From the NCBI RefSeq assembly GCF_040545335.1, contig NZ_JBEPLU010000003.1, positions 186,001 to 250,000 on the forward strand: a stretch of 64,000 nucleotides of DNA, written 5' to 3'. The translations under genes were made by a program, and so were the position numbers. Every line of letters starts with the position of its first letter. Position 1 is the stretch's first letter. The stretch is from Phenylobacterium koreense. Its GTDB lineage: Bacteria > Pseudomonadota > Alphaproteobacteria > Caulobacterales > Caulobacteraceae. Below are positions 42,446 through 51,562 of the stretch, one piece after another. The notes beneath the pieces are model-generated. The model ran no database searches and was not told the DNA's origin. It worked only from the letters and a program-made list of their open reading frames with translations.

Positions 42446-43533
42446 TTGAACCTCGCAATGGCCTTCTTGGCGTGGGGCGACAGGGGGCTGTCCACGCGGA
42501 CCGCGATGTGGTGGTTGCGCCGCCCCATGCGTCCCCGGGTGAGGGGAATCGCGCCCGCGCGCAACTCGATCTGGCTGTCGGGCGTCGCATTGAGCCGCAG
42601 GGTGTCGCCGACCTTGAGCGCCAGGACGTCCTTGAGCGGCAGCTGCAGTTCGTCGAGCACCGCGCGGACATCGAGCTGGGTCGTCCAGAGCTCGGTCGCC
42701 AGGTGGCTTTCCCATATGTTGTCGCGGCCGAACTTCTCGCCCATGAACTGCTGCAGCAGCATCTTCCGGATGGGCTCGAGGGTGGCGTAGGGCAGCAGGA
42801 GCTCGATCCGGCCGCCGCGGTCTTCCATGTCGATCCGCAGCTTCACCAGGATCGCCGCGTTGGCCGGCCGGGCGATAGCCGCAAAACGGGGATTGGTCTC
42901 CAGCCGGTCGAGGGTGAAGGTCACCGGGGTCAGCGGCTCGAACGCAGCGCGCGCGTCGGCCAGGACCACCTCGACCATCCGCTGCACCAGGACCCGTTCG
43001 ATGGTGGTGTAGGGCCGACCCTCGATCCGCATGGCCGCAGTGCCGCGCCGCCCGCCGAGCAGCACATCGACGATGGAGTAGATCAGGTTGGAGTCGACCG
43101 TCAGCAGGCCGTAGTTCTCTAGCTCCTCGGCCTTGAAGACCGTGAGGATGGCCGGCAGCGGGATCGAGTTCAGATAGTCACCGAACCGGATCGAGGAGAT
43201 GTTGTCGAGGCTGACCTCGACGTTGTCCGAGGTGAAATTGCGCAGCGACGTCGTCATCAGCCGCACGAGGCGGTCGAAGACGATCTCGAGCATCGGCAGG
43301 CGCTCGTAGGAGACCAGGGCCGAGTTGATGATCGCGCGAATGCCCGAGCGTTCAGCCGCCTCCTCCTCGGAAAGATCGAAGCCCAGCAGGCTGTCGATCT
43401 CATCCTGATTGAGGATGCGCTCGGCGCCCATCAGGTCGTCCATCTTGGCGTCGTCCGACGGCCAGGTGGACGGGTCGTCGGGGTTCACCGCGCCCTGAAG
43501 TCCGCCAATGATCTGAGGTTCTTCTTCGTCCAT
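42442..43533 (-). CDS. fliM: Flagellar motor switch protein FliM
   Basis: 363 residues. The LNQDEIDSLLGF segment (about 41-52) is the FliM N-terminal signature; it normally binds phosphorylated CheY. The middle domain is recognisable (NSALVSYERLPMLEIVFDRL, DNVEVSLDNISSIRFGDYL) and the C-terminal FliN-like domain is present (LPLKDVLALKVGDTLRLNA). It is part of the C ring. The N-terminus has an acidic extension before the signature. It is 20 bases after fliL and overlaps pflI. Confidence 0.97.
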   Translation of the reverse strand: MDEEEPQIIGGLQGAVNPDDPSTWPSDDAKMDDLMGAERILNQDEIDSLLGFDLSEEEAAERSGIRAIINSALVSYERLPMLEIVFDRLVRLMTTSLRNFTSDNVEVSLDNISSIRFGDYLNSIPLPAILTVFKAEELENYGLLTVDSNLIYSIVDVLLGGRRGTAAMRIEGRPYTTIERVLVQRMVEVVLADARAAFEPLTPVTFTLDRLETNPRFAAIARPANAAILVKLRIDMEDRGGRIELLLPYATLEPIRKMLLQQFMGEKFGRDNIWESHLATELWTTQLDVRAVLDELQLPLKDVLALKVGDTLRLNATPDSQIELRAGAIPLTRGRMGRRNHHIAVRVDSPLSPHAKKAIARFK

Positions 43534-43553
43534 GCCCCTGAAGCCGACCAGCC

Positions 43554-44132
43554 TTAGTTGATCAGCATTTCCTCGATCAGAACGGCGTTCACCTTCGAGG
43601 GGGCGATCACCAGGTTCACGCGGCGCTGGATCTCCATCCGCAACTGATAGGAGCCCTGCGAGCCTTGCAGGTCCTCCGGGCGCAGCTCGCGCAGGAAGGT
43701 CTGAAACATGTCCTGGAGCCTGGGCATGTTCGGTTCGAGCTGGTCGACGGTCGCCTGGTCGGGGACCTCGAGGGTCAGCTTGAGCTTGAGGAAGGTCGCC
43801 CGCCCGTCGGCGGTCTGCATGTTCACCACCACGCTGGGCATGGTGTAGAACAGGACGCCGTCAGGACCCTGGCGCACCTCACCGACGGTCTTCTCACCCT
43901 CGCCCTTCTTCTCGGACTTCTTTTTCTTCTCGGCCTTGGCCTCGGCGGCCGAGCCGGGCTTCGGCTTGAGCAGGAAGAAGGCGCCCGTCCCGGCGCCGCC
44001 GAGCACCAGCGCGGCCGCGACGCCGGCGATGATCAGCATCTTCGGCGAAAGCTTCTTCCTGGCGGGCGCGCCCTCGCCGTCCTCGGCGTCGGAATCGCCT
44101 TCCGGTGCTTCCTTCACCTTGTCCTGGGCCAC
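43554..44132 (-). CDS. fliL: Flagellar basal body-associated protein FliL
   Basis: 192 residues. One membrane helix (about 31-54) separates a charged N-terminus from a lysine-rich linker and the stomatin-like periplasmic FliL domain (YTMPSVVVNMQTADGRATFL, FQTFLRELRPEDLQGSQGSY). FliL stabilises stators and is needed for motility in Caulobacter. It leads the fliL-fliM-pflI-motE-TPR operon, divergent from flgF. Confidence 0.95.
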   Translation of the reverse strand: MAQDKVKEAPEGDSDAEDGEGAPARKKLSPKMLIIAGVAAALVLGGAGTGAFFLLKPKPGSAAEAKAEKKKKSEKKGEGEKTVGEVRQGPDGVLFYTMPSVVVNMQTADGRATFLKLKLTLEVPDQATVDQLEPNMPRLQDMFQTFLRELRPEDLQGSQGSYQLRMEIQRRVNLVIAPSKVNAVLIEEMLIN

Positions 44133-44177
44133 GCGAGCGCGCTCCTTAGAATCTATACCCGAGCTGTAGCTTCACCA

Positions 44178-44208
44178 TGGTTAAGGATGAGTTTTTAACA
44201 GGTGTTAA
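44178..44208. promoter_or_regulatory. Cluster of three TTAA half-sites before fliL
   Basis: TTAA occurs at 44181-44184, 44195-44198 and 44205-44208; the last two are spaced six bases apart, one short of the CtrA consensus. They lie 46-76 bases upstream of fliL. CtrA control of fliL is known in Caulobacter, so these are candidate sites. Confidence 0.5.
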
Positions 44209-44224
44209 CGGCGGCGATTTTCGT

Positions 44225-44244
44225 GCCGGGCAAAATCCGCCGAC
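44225..44244. promoter_or_regulatory. Possible FlbD (ftr-like) site between fliL and flgF
   Basis: GCCGGGCAAAATCCGCCGAC resembles, from memory, the FlbD binding sites of Caulobacter late flagellar promoters. It lies about 50 bases upstream of the sigma-54 promoter of flgF, the expected activator position. The match was made by eye, not scored. Confidence 0.4.
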
Positions 44245-44292
44245 CGGTCGCCGTTAACTTTATTTTTCATTGAAAATATTGGCCTTTTCATT

Positions 44293-44308
44293 TGGCCCGT
44301 TCCTTGCA
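44293..44308 (+). promoter_or_regulatory. Sigma-54 promoter of flgF
   Basis: TGGCCCGTTCCTTGCA has GG and GC separated by exactly ten bases, the -24/-12 pattern. It ends 40 bases before the flgF ATG, giving a short leader. Late basal-body genes in Caulobacter are sigma-54 dependent. Confidence 0.8.
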
Positions 44309-44348
44309 GCCAAATCGGCGACCAAAACGCCGCAGCTCAAGGCTCGTC

Positions 44349-45086
44349 ATGGACAACGCCCTTTATGTCGGACTCTCGCGCCAGCTCACCCTGCGCCGTG
44401 AACTCGACATCGTGGCCAACAACATCGCCAACATGGACACCACCGGATTCAAGGTGGAGAGCCTGATGGTGGAGACCGAGCCGGCCGCTCCGGCCCAGAC
44501 CTTCGGCGCGCCGCGGCCGGTCAAGTTCGTGCTGGACCGCAGCGTCGGACGCGACTTCGGCCAGGGCACGCTGCGCTCGACCGGGGCGACGTTCGATCTC
44601 GGCCTGCAGGGGGACGGCTTCTTCCGCATCCAGACCGCGGCCGGCGAACAGTACACCCGTGACGGCCGGTTCCACATGGATCCCGACGGCCGGCTGGTCA
44701 CCGAAGACGGTCAGATGCTGATGGGTGAAGGCGGCGGTGAGATCGTCATCGACCCCAAGCTCGGCCCCGTTTCGATCGCCAAGGACGGCACGGTCAGCCA
44801 GGGCCGCGAACTGCTCGGCAAGATCGCCGTGGCCCGGTTCGGCGAGCTCTCGGTGCTCGAGAAGGTCGGCGAGAACCGCTACCGCAACACCTCCAACGCC
44901 CAGCCGCAGGCCGCCCCGGACACCCAGATCCACCAGGGCATGCTGGAGGGCTCCAACGTGAAGCCGATCGCCGAGATCACCCGGATGATCGAGGTCACCC
45001 GCGCCTATGAGTCCATGGCGAAGATGATGGATTCCAACGCCGAACTCTCCCGCCGCTCGATCGAGCGGATGGGCAAGCTGAACTAA
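44349..45086 (+). CDS. flgF: Flagellar proximal rod protein FlgF
   Basis: 245 residues starting at ATG 44349 (MDNALYVGLSRQ). The N-terminal rod/hook motif DIVANNIANMDTTGFKVE and the C-terminal VTRAYESMAKMMDSNAELS are family-defining. It is first in flgF-flgG-flgA-flgH and follows a sigma-54 promoter. The upstream in-frame extension from 44292 would overlap that promoter and is rejected. Confidence 0.96.
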   Translation: MDNALYVGLSRQLTLRRELDIVANNIANMDTTGFKVESLMVETEPAAPAQTFGAPRPVKFVLDRSVGRDFGQGTLRSTGATFDLGLQGDGFFRIQTAAGEQYTRDGRFHMDPDGRLVTEDGQMLMGEGGGEIVIDPKLGPVSIAKDGTVSQGRELLGKIAVARFGELSVLEKVGENRYRNTSNAQPQAAPDTQIHQGMLEGSNVKPIAEITRMIEVTRAYESMAKMMDSNAELSRRSIERMGKLN

Positions 45087-45101
45087 GAGGAAGCCTGACC
45101 G

Positions 45102-45890
45102 ATGCAAGCGCTCCGCACCGCCGCGACAGGCATGGCCGCTCAGCAGCTCAACGTCGATGTGATCTCGAACAACATCGCCAACATGAACACCGTCGGCTTC
45201 AAGAAGCAGCGGGCGGAGTTCCAGGACCTGCTCTACCAGACCATCGAGCGGGCCGGGGCGCAGTCGTCCGACCAGGGCAATGTGGTGCCGACCGGCGTGC
45301 AGGTCGGCGGCGGGGTGAAGACCGGCTCGGTCTACCGCATCACCCAGCAGGGCAACCTGACGCCGACCGGCGGCAAGTACGACGTGGCCATTTCCGGCCG
45401 CGGCTACTTCCAGGTGATGCTGCCGACCGGCGAGATCGCCTACACCCGGGCGGGCAACTTCTCGACCAACGACCAGGGCCAGTTGGTGACCGAGGACGGC
45501 TACCTGCTGGAGCCGGCGATCACCATCCCGCAGGACGCCACCGACGTCACCATCTCCAAGGACGGCCAGGTGCAGGCGATCCGCGCCGGCCAGACCCAGC
45601 AGGACGTGATCGGCAACCTGGAGCTGGCCACCTTCGTCAACGAGGCGGGCCTCGACGCGATCGGCGACAACCTGCTGAAGGAAAGCGCCGCCTCGGGCCA
45701 GCCGACGGTCGTCGTCCCGGGCATCGACGGCGCCGGCACCCTGAGCCAGGGCTACACCGAGAGCTCGAACGTCGATGCGGTGAGCGAGATCACCGCCCTG
45801 ATCGTCGCCCAGCGGTCCTACGAGATGAACTCGAAGGTCATCACCTCGGCCGACGAAATGCTGCGCACCGCCAGCAACCTGAGGACCTGA
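45102..45890 (+). CDS. flgG: Flagellar distal rod protein FlgG
   Basis: 262 residues, the usual length. The N-terminal motif DVISNNIANMNTVGFKKQRA, the FlgG-specific QDLLYQTIERAGAQSSDQG and C-terminal AQRSYEMNSKVITSADEML are clear. It builds the distal rod through the P and L rings. GAGGAAG precedes the ATG. It follows flgF by 15 bases. Confidence 0.97.
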   Translation: MQALRTAATGMAAQQLNVDVISNNIANMNTVGFKKQRAEFQDLLYQTIERAGAQSSDQGNVVPTGVQVGGGVKTGSVYRITQQGNLTPTGGKYDVAISGRGYFQVMLPTGEIAYTRAGNFSTNDQGQLVTEDGYLLEPAITIPQDATDVTISKDGQVQAIRAGQTQQDVIGNLELATFVNEAGLDAIGDNLLKESAASGQPTVVVPGIDGAGTLSQGYTESSNVDAVSEITALIVAQRSYEMNSKVITSADEMLRTASNLRT

Positions 45891-45892
45891 TC

Positions 45893-46627
45893 ATGAAGCG
45901 CCTCGTCATCGCCCTGGCGGCCCTGATCGCAACGCCGGCGGCCGCGGGCCAGCCGGTGACACTGAAGCTCGATCCGGTGGACGCCGACGGCCTGATCACC
46001 CTGGCCGATCTGTTCGACGGCGCAGGCGCGGCCGGCAAGGTCGCGGTGGCCGCGCGGCCGGGCGCCAGCGCGGTGCTGGACGCCTTCGCGGTCCAGGCCG
46101 CCGCCCGCAACGCCGGCCTCGACTGGTCGAACGCCCAGGGCTACCGCCGGATCATCGTGCGCGCCGCCGCCGAAGGGGGCGCAGCGAGCGCGCCCCGCGG
46201 CAATGTCGAGGTGCTGACCTACGCCCGCAGCCTGGCCGCCGGCGAGATCGTCCAGGCCCAGGACGTGATCTGGGCCAAGGCGGCTGCGGCCCCGGCCGAT
46301 GCGCCGGGCGACGCGGAGGCGGTCATCGGCCTGGCGGCCCGCCGGCCGCTGCGCGCCGGCTCCGCGGTCATGGCCCGGGACGTCGCCGCCCCGCAGGTCA
46401 TCAAGGCCGGCGAACAGATCACGGTCGTCTACGAGGACGGCGGCATCTCGCTTTCGCTGCAGGGCAAGGCCATGGCCTCGGCCAGCGTCGGCGAGAGCTT
46501 CGCCGTGCAGAACATCGCCTCCAAGAAGATCATCCAGGCCGTCGCCAGCGGTCCTGGCCAGGCCGTGGTCGGCCCCGCCGCCGACCAGATCAAGGCCCTC
46601 CCCCGCACCCAGTACGCTCTTCGCTAG
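45893..46627 (+). CDS. flgA: Flagellar P-ring assembly chaperone FlgA
   Basis: 244 residues. A signal peptide runs to about AAAG. The SAF-type C-terminal domain is seen in AGEIVQAQDVIWAKAAAA, RRPLRAGSAVMARDVAAPQV and KAGEQITVVYEDGGISLSLQ. FlgA assists FlgI ring assembly in the periplasm. It starts two bases after flgG. FlgI itself is not in this window. Confidence 0.93.
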   Translation: MKRLVIALAALIATPAAAGQPVTLKLDPVDADGLITLADLFDGAGAAGKVAVAARPGASAVLDAFAVQAAARNAGLDWSNAQGYRRIIVRAAAEGGAASAPRGNVEVLTYARSLAAGEIVQAQDVIWAKAAAAPADAPGDAEAVIGLAARRPLRAGSAVMARDVAAPQVIKAGEQITVVYEDGGISLSLQGKAMASASVGESFAVQNIASKKIIQAVASGPGQAVVGPAADQIKALPRTQYALR

Positions 46628-46639
46628 GGACCAACGCCC

Positions 46640-47371
46640 ATGCGCCTCTCGACCTTCGCCCTCATCGCCCTGGCCCCGCTGGCGGCCTGCTCCACCGTCT
46701 CCGAGGCCGTGAAGGGCCCGGAACTGGCGCCCGTCGGCTATCCGTCGGCCCTCGTTGGGCGCGATCCGCCCGGCTTCGTCTCGGCGCGCGATCCGGCCCC
46801 GCAGGCGGCCTCGGCCAACTCGCTGTGGCGGACCGGCGCGCGGGCCTTCTTCATCGACCAGCGGGCCAACCGCGTGGGCGACATCCTGACCGTCCAGATC
46901 GACATCGACGACTCCGCCCAGACCCGCAACGCCTCGACCAGCAGCCGCACGGCTGGAATGAGCGCGGGGGTCCCCAACTTCTTCGGGCTGGAGTCCAGCC
47001 TCGGCAAGATTTTCCCCGGCGGCTACGACCCGGCCAACATGATCAACACCAACTCGACCTCGACGAACCAGGGGGCGGGCGCGGTCACCCGGTCCGAGAA
47101 GATCTCGCTGACCATCGCCGCGGTCGTGACCAACGTGCTGCCCAACGGCAACATGGTGATCGAAGGCACCCAGGAAGTCCGCACCAACGCCGAGCTGCGC
47201 CAGCTCACCGTCGCCGGGATCGTGCGGCCGGAAGACATCTCGTCGGCCAACACCATCAGGCACACCCAGATCGCCGAGGCGCGCATCAGCTATGGCGGCC
47301 GCGGCGACATCAGCCGGGTCCAGAAGGTCCCGGCCGGCCAGTCCCTGGTGGAGCGCTTCCAGCCGTTCTGA
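46640..47371 (+). CDS. flgH: Flagellar L-ring lipoprotein FlgH
   Basis: 243 residues. The lipobox LAAC gives acylation at Cys17. Conserved FlgH motifs are SLWRTGARAFFIDQRANRVG, ILTVQIDIDDSAQTRN, NGNMVIEGTQEVRTNAELRQ and the C-terminal EARISYGGRGDI. It forms the outer-membrane L ring. It is 12 bases after flgA. Confidence 0.96.
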   Translation: MRLSTFALIALAPLAACSTVSEAVKGPELAPVGYPSALVGRDPPGFVSARDPAPQAASANSLWRTGARAFFIDQRANRVGDILTVQIDIDDSAQTRNASTSSRTAGMSAGVPNFFGLESSLGKIFPGGYDPANMINTNSTSTNQGAGAVTRSEKISLTIAAVVTNVLPNGNMVIEGTQEVRTNAELRQLTVAGIVRPEDISSANTIRHTQIAEARISYGGRGDISRVQKVPAGQSLVERFQPF

Positions 47372-47420
47372 CGGATCATCTGGGACCAGCCGGCGTTCAC
47401 CCTGCGAAGGGAGCACCGTC

Positions 47421-47897
47421 ATGCGCTTGCGAGCGCTGCTTGGACTTTGCGTTTCGTGCCTGCTGGCCGCCTGCGCGCACCAGGGCGACGGCGGCGGCGT
47501 CAGGGGCATGGCCTGGTCGCTGCACCATACCGAGGGCGAAGGCGCCAAGCTCGCCTATGGGGAGCCCGCCAGCGACAATGTGGTGCTGATGATGAGCTGC
47601 CAGCCGGGATCCGGCCGCGTCTTCGTATCGCTGACGGCGCCGGCGAGCAGCGCCTCCAACGCCATCGAACTGCGCTCGCGCCGCCAGACCAGCCGTTTCG
47701 AAGGCGCCGCCGCGCCGGGTCTGGGCGAGGGCGCGATCATCGAGGCCGAGGCCTCCGCGGCCGATCCGACCCTGCTGAGCTTCGCGCGGACCGGGGATCT
47801 GGCGGTGGTCGAGCAGGGGCGCGCCGCCCGGTTGCCGGCTGGACGCGCCGAGCGCGCCGCAGTCACCGACTTCTTCGCCCAGTGCCGCGCCGCCTAG
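47421..47897 (+). CDS. Putative lipoprotein downstream of flgH, unknown function
   Basis: 158 residues starting at ATG 47421 (AAGGGAG upstream). The signal ends in a lipobox, LLAAC, giving acylation at about Cys14. The mature part has a beta-rich core (AKLAYGEPASDNVVLMMSC) and a C-terminal DFFAQCRAA. That core resembles AWLHFGTPETDDHPLAFSC in the next gene: L.(Y/H)G.P..D...L..SC, then SG.V.V. Both end with a cysteine after an F. The two are probably paralogues with a possible disulphide. It lies 49 bases after flgH in the same direction, so it may be part of that operon. No family name is recognised. Confidence 0.75.
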   Translation: MRLRALLGLCVSCLLAACAHQGDGGGVRGMAWSLHHTEGEGAKLAYGEPASDNVVLMMSCQPGSGRVFVSLTAPASSASNAIELRSRRQTSRFEGAAAPGLGEGAIIEAEASAADPTLLSFARTGDLAVVEQGRAARLPAGRAERAAVTDFFAQCRAA

Positions 47898-47929
47898 AGC
47901 CTGCCACGAGCCGGTGATAGCTTGAGCGC

Positions 47930-48430
47930 ATGAAGTCCGTCGCCGTCGCGCTTGCGCTCCTCCTTTCCGCCACCGCCGCCAACGCTCAGGAAGCCCAAGT
48001 CTGGGCCGTCGAAACGCCCAAGGACGCCGACGCCTGGTTGCATTTCGGCACGCCGGAGACCGACGACCATCCGCTGGCCTTCTCGTGCGAGCGCAAGTCC
48101 GGTCAGGTGCGGGTCGCCGCCGTGGTCGACCGCAAGATGGGGGTTCGGAAGGACGGAAACGCCTGGGTCGACCGCGCCGGGGTTCGGGCGCCCTGGCCCC
48201 TCAGCATCTCCCTCGCCTCCGAGGGCGGCTCGGTGACCCTGCGCGGCGCCGCCGAGCCTCACGACCCCAGCGGCGGCACAATGGTGTTCACCGAATTCTC
48301 GACCCGCGCGCCGTTCACCGAGGCCTTTCGCAAGAGCGGCCTCGTGCGCCTCACGGCCGCGGGCCAGACGATCGAGCCGCCGCCCGCGAAGAAGTCGATG
48401 GTCCGAAAGTTCCTCGGCGCCTGCAAATAG
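47930..48430 (+). CDS. Putative secreted protein, paralogue-like to the previous gene
   Basis: 166 residues with a cleavable signal ending near ANAQ. The mature part contains the same LxxGxPxxDxxxLxxSC...SGxVxV pattern as the upstream lipoprotein and ends KFLGACK, again with a late cysteine. The intervening residues differ, so the pair is old. It lies 32 bases downstream and is convergent with dxs, 12 bases away. Function is unknown; periplasmic location and possible intramolecular disulphide are inferred. Confidence 0.75.
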   Translation: MKSVAVALALLLSATAANAQEAQVWAVETPKDADAWLHFGTPETDDHPLAFSCERKSGQVRVAAVVDRKMGVRKDGNAWVDRAGVRAPWPLSISLASEGGSVTLRGAAEPHDPSGGTMVFTEFSTRAPFTEAFRKSGLVRLTAAGQTIEPPPAKKSMVRKFLGACK

Positions 48431-48442
48431 GCGCCCGAGCGT

Positions 48443-50359
48443 TTAGGCGCGCCGCCCGGCCGCCGAAACGTTGTCCACGCCCAGAGCCGCCAAGGCCCCG
48501 GCGACGATGCCGTCGGCATCGAGGCCCGCCTGGGCGTACATGGCCTCGGGCTTGTCCTGGTCCTGGAAGATGTCCGGCAGGGTCAGGGTCCGCACCTTAA
48601 GGCCGCGGTCCAGCGCCCCGTGGGCCGCCAGTTCCTGCAGCACGAAGGCGCCGAAGCCGCCGATGGCGCCCTCCTCGACGGTGATCAGGGCCTCGTGCTC
48701 GCGCGCCAGGCGCAGCAGCAGCTCGACGTCCAGGGGTTTGGCGAAACGGGCGTCGGCGACGGTGGTCGAAAGGCCGCGGGCCGCCAGCATGTCCGCCGCC
48801 TTGAGGCTGTGCGACAGGCGGGTGCCGAAGGAGAGGATGGCGACCGCCGAACCTTCGCGAACGATGCGGCCCTTGCCGATCTCAAGCGGCTGCGCCGGGT
48901 CGGGAATCTCCACACCCAGGCCCTCGCCGCGCGGATAGCGGAAAGCGGAAGGACGGTCGTCGATCGCCGCCGCCGTCGCGACCATCCGGACCAACTCGGC
49001 CTCGTCGGACGCGGCCATCAGCACCATGCCCGGCAAGGCGCCCATGAAGCCGATGTCGAAGGAGCCCGCGTGGGTGGCGCCGTCCGCGCCGACCAGACCG
49101 GCGCGGTCCATGGCGAAACGCACCGGCAGGCCCTGAATCGCCACGTCGTGGACGACCTGGTCATAGCCGCGCTGCAGGAAGGTCGAATAGATCGTGCAGA
49201 ACGGCTTCATGCCATCGGCCGCCAGGCCCGCGGCGAAGGTCACGGCGTGCTGCTCGGCGATGCCGACGTCGTACATCCGCTGGGGAAAGCGCTTGGCGAA
49301 GAGATCAAGGCCCGTGCCGGAATCCATCGCCGCGGTGATGGCGACGATCTTGGCGTCCTTCTCGGCCTGACGGATCAACTCCTGGGCGAAGACCTTGGTG
49401 TAGGTCGGCGCTGACGGCTGGCTCTTGGCCTGCTGACCGGTGATAACGTCGAACTTCTGGACTGCGTGCAGCTTGTCGGCGGCGCTCTCGGCCGGAGCGT
49501 AGCCCTTGCCCTTCTGGGTCACGACGTGGACCAGGACCGGCTTGTCCTTGATCTCGCGAACGTTCCGCAACACCGGCACCAGGGCGTCCAGGTCATGCCC
49601 GTCGATGGGGCCGACATAGTAGAAGCCGAGCTCTTCGAAGAGCGTTCCACCGGTCACCATGCCGCGGGCGTATTCCTCCGCCTTGCGGGCGGCTTCCTGC
49701 AGCGGCTTGGGAAACACCTTGGCGACCGACTTGCCGAGGTTGCGCAGCGACTGGTAGCCGCCGCCGGACACCAGGCGGGCCATGTAGGCGCTCATCCCCC
49801 CGACCGGCGGGGCGATGGACATGTCGTTGTCGTTGAGGATGACGGTGAGCTGGCCGGTCGTCTCGCAGGCGTTGTTCATCGCCTCATAGGCCATGCCGGC
49901 GCTCATCGAGCCGTCGCCGATCACCGCGACCACGCGGTTGTCCTTGCCGGCCTGGTCGCGCGCGGCGGCGAAGCCGAGTGCGGCCGAGATCGAGGTGGCC
50001 GCATGGGCCGCGCCGAAGGGGTCGTATTCGCTCTCGCTGCGCTTGGTGAAGCCCGAGAGCCCGCCGCCCTGGCGCAGGGTGCGGATGCGGTCGCGCCGCC
50101 CGGTCAGGATCTTGTGCGGATAGGTCTGGTGGCCGACGTCCCAGATCAGGATGTCTTCAGGCGTCTCATAGACGTGGTGAAGCGCCACCGTGAGTTCGAC
50201 CACGCCCAGGCCAGCCCCGAAGTGGCCTCCGGTCTGAGAGACGACGTCGATCATCTCCTCGCGCAGCTCGTCGGCGAGTTGTCGCAGCTCAGCTTGGTTG
50301 AAACCGCGCATGTCGCGGGGATACGAAACCTTGTCGAGCAGGGGCGTGACTGGCGGCAT
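48443..50359 (-). CDS. dxs: 1-deoxy-D-xylulose-5-phosphate synthase
   Basis: 638 residues, the usual length. The enzyme condenses pyruvate with glyceraldehyde 3-phosphate, the first step of the MEP isoprenoid route, with thiamine diphosphate. Visible motifs: [20 protein letters not shown], the TPP site [30 protein letters not shown], and the transketolase middle domain [20 protein letters not shown]. It is the last gene of xseB-ispA-dxs, 19 bases after ispA. Confidence 0.97.
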   Translation of the reverse strand: MPPVTPLLDKVSYPRDMRGFNQAELRQLADELREEMIDVVSQTGGHFGAGLGVVELTVALHHVYETPEDILIWDVGHQTYPHKILTGRRDRIRTLRQGGGLSGFTKRSESEYDPFGAAHAATSISAALGFAAARDQAGKDNRVVAVIGDGSMSAGMAYEAMNNACETTGQLTVILNDNDMSIAPPVGGMSAYMARLVSGGGYQSLRNLGKSVAKVFPKPLQEAARKAEEYARGMVTGGTLFEELGFYYVGPIDGHDLDALVPVLRNVREIKDKPVLVHVVTQKGKGYAPAESAADKLHAVQKFDVITGQQAKSQPSAPTYTKVFAQELIRQAEKDAKIVAITAAMDSGTGLDLFAKRFPQRMYDVGIAEQHAVTFAAGLAADGMKPFCTIYSTFLQRGYDQVVHDVAIQGLPVRFAMDRAGLVGADGATHAGSFDIGFMGALPGMVLMAASDEAELVRMVATAAAIDDRPSAFRYPRGEGLGVEIPDPAQPLEIGKGRIVREGSAVAILSFGTRLSHSLKAADMLAARGLSTTVADARFAKPLDVELLLRLAREHEALITVEEGAIGGFGAFVLQELAAHGALDRGLKVRTLTLPDIFQDQDKPEAMYAQAGLDADGIVAGALAALGVDNVSAAGRRA

Positions 50360-50378
50360 TATCGTTCGGTTCTTGTCT

Positions 50379-51257
50379 TTAGCTTCGGCGATCTAGCACG
50401 AAATCGACACTGGCCCGCAGGAAATCGGCTCGCGCGCCGAAAGGATCCAGATGGGCCTTGGTCTGCTCCGAAAGAAGGGCCAGTCGTTCGCGGGCCGCCT
50501 CGGCGCCGAGCAGGGTGACGTAGTTCGCCTTTCCCTTTTCTGCGTCCTTGCCGACACCCTTTCCCATCTCCGCGGCGTCACCTTCCGCATCGAGCAGGTC
50601 GTCGACGATCTGGTAGGCGAGCCCGATGTCCTGGGCGAAGGCCATCAGGGCGTGGCGTTCGGCCTCGCTCGCATGGGCCATGATCACCGGCAGCTCGAAG
50701 GAGACCGCGATCAGGGCGCCAGTCTTGAGGCGCTGCATCCGCGCGACGGTGCCGAGATCGTCCTTCACCCCCATCATGTCGATCATCTGGCCGCCGCACA
50801 TGCCCTTGGCGCCCGAGGCCAGAGCCAGGCGCAGCACCATCTCGGCGCGCACGGCGCCGTCGGTGTGGGTGTCCGGATGGGCCAGGATCTCGAAGGCGAC
50901 GGTCTGGAGGGCGTCACCCGCCAGCACGGCGGTCGCCTCGTCATAGGCCTTGTGGACGGTCGGCCGGCCACGGCGCATGTTATCGTCGTCCATGCAAGGC
51001 AGGTCGTCGTGGATCAGGCTGTAGGCCTGGATGCATTCCAGGGCGCAGGCCGCCCGCAGCACCGGACGGTCGTCCAGTTCGAACATCCGGCCGGTTTCGA
51101 TGGCGAAAAAGGTCCGCAGCCGCTTCCCCGGCCCGAGGGCCGCGTATCGCATCGCCTCGGTCAGCCGCTGCTCCGGGCCTTCGGCGCGCGGCAGCAGTTC
51201 GTCGAGCGCGACCGTGACCAGATCGGCCGCCTGCGCCACCCGTTGCGCCAGGGCCAT
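50379..51257 (-). CDS. ispA: Polyprenyl synthetase (farnesyl diphosphate synthase type)
   Basis: 292 residues starting at ATG 51257, which overlaps the xseB stop by one base (TGATG). The first aspartate-rich motif DDLPCMDDD is at 84-92 and the second, DDLLD, is near residue 230; LGPGKRLR marks the substrate-binding loop. It elongates isoprenoid diphosphates made through dxs. Chain-length specificity is inferred from family and operon, not proved. The longer frame to 51353 runs inside xseB and is rejected. Confidence 0.95.
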   Translation of the reverse strand: MALAQRVAQAADLVTVALDELLPRAEGPEQRLTEAMRYAALGPGKRLRTFFAIETGRMFELDDRPVLRAACALECIQAYSLIHDDLPCMDDDNMRRGRPTVHKAYDEATAVLAGDALQTVAFEILAHPDTHTDGAVRAEMVLRLALASGAKGMCGGQMIDMMGVKDDLGTVARMQRLKTGALIAVSFELPVIMAHASEAERHALMAFAQDIGLAYQIVDDLLDAEGDAAEMGKGVGKDAEKGKANYVTLLGAEAARERLALLSEQTKAHLDPFGARADFLRASVDFVLDRRS

Positions 51258-51499
51258 CAGTTGAACTCGGCCGGTTCGACGCCAGCCTGGCCGCCAGGGC
51301 CGACCACGATCTTCTCGACGCGGAGCCGCGCCGCCTCCAGGCGCTTTTCGCAATGCGCCTTGAGCAGGGCCCCGCGTTCATAGAGCTCGATCGACTGTTC
51401 CAGCGGCGCCTGACCCGACTCCAGTTGCCCGACGATCCGTTCAAGCTCGGCCAGAGCCTGCTCGAAGGAGAGCGCGTCGATGTCGGCGGCTTCTGCCAT
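51257..51499 (-). CDS. xseB: Exodeoxyribonuclease VII small subunit
   Basis: 80 residues, the usual length. The [20 protein letters not shown] and [20 protein letters not shown] pattern is diagnostic. It is the small subunit of exonuclease VII and pairs with XseA, which is not in this window. xseB-ispA-dxs is a common order. Confidence 0.95.
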   Translation of the reverse strand: MAEAADIDALSFEQALAELERIVGQLESGQAPLEQSIELYERGALLKAHCEKRLEAARLRVEKIVVGPGGQAGVEPAEFN

Positions 51500-51562
51500 T
51501 GGAAAATCCTTGATATGCGAACAGGTTAGTCTAGGGGCGCGAGCGACCGCAACGCCAGAGCG

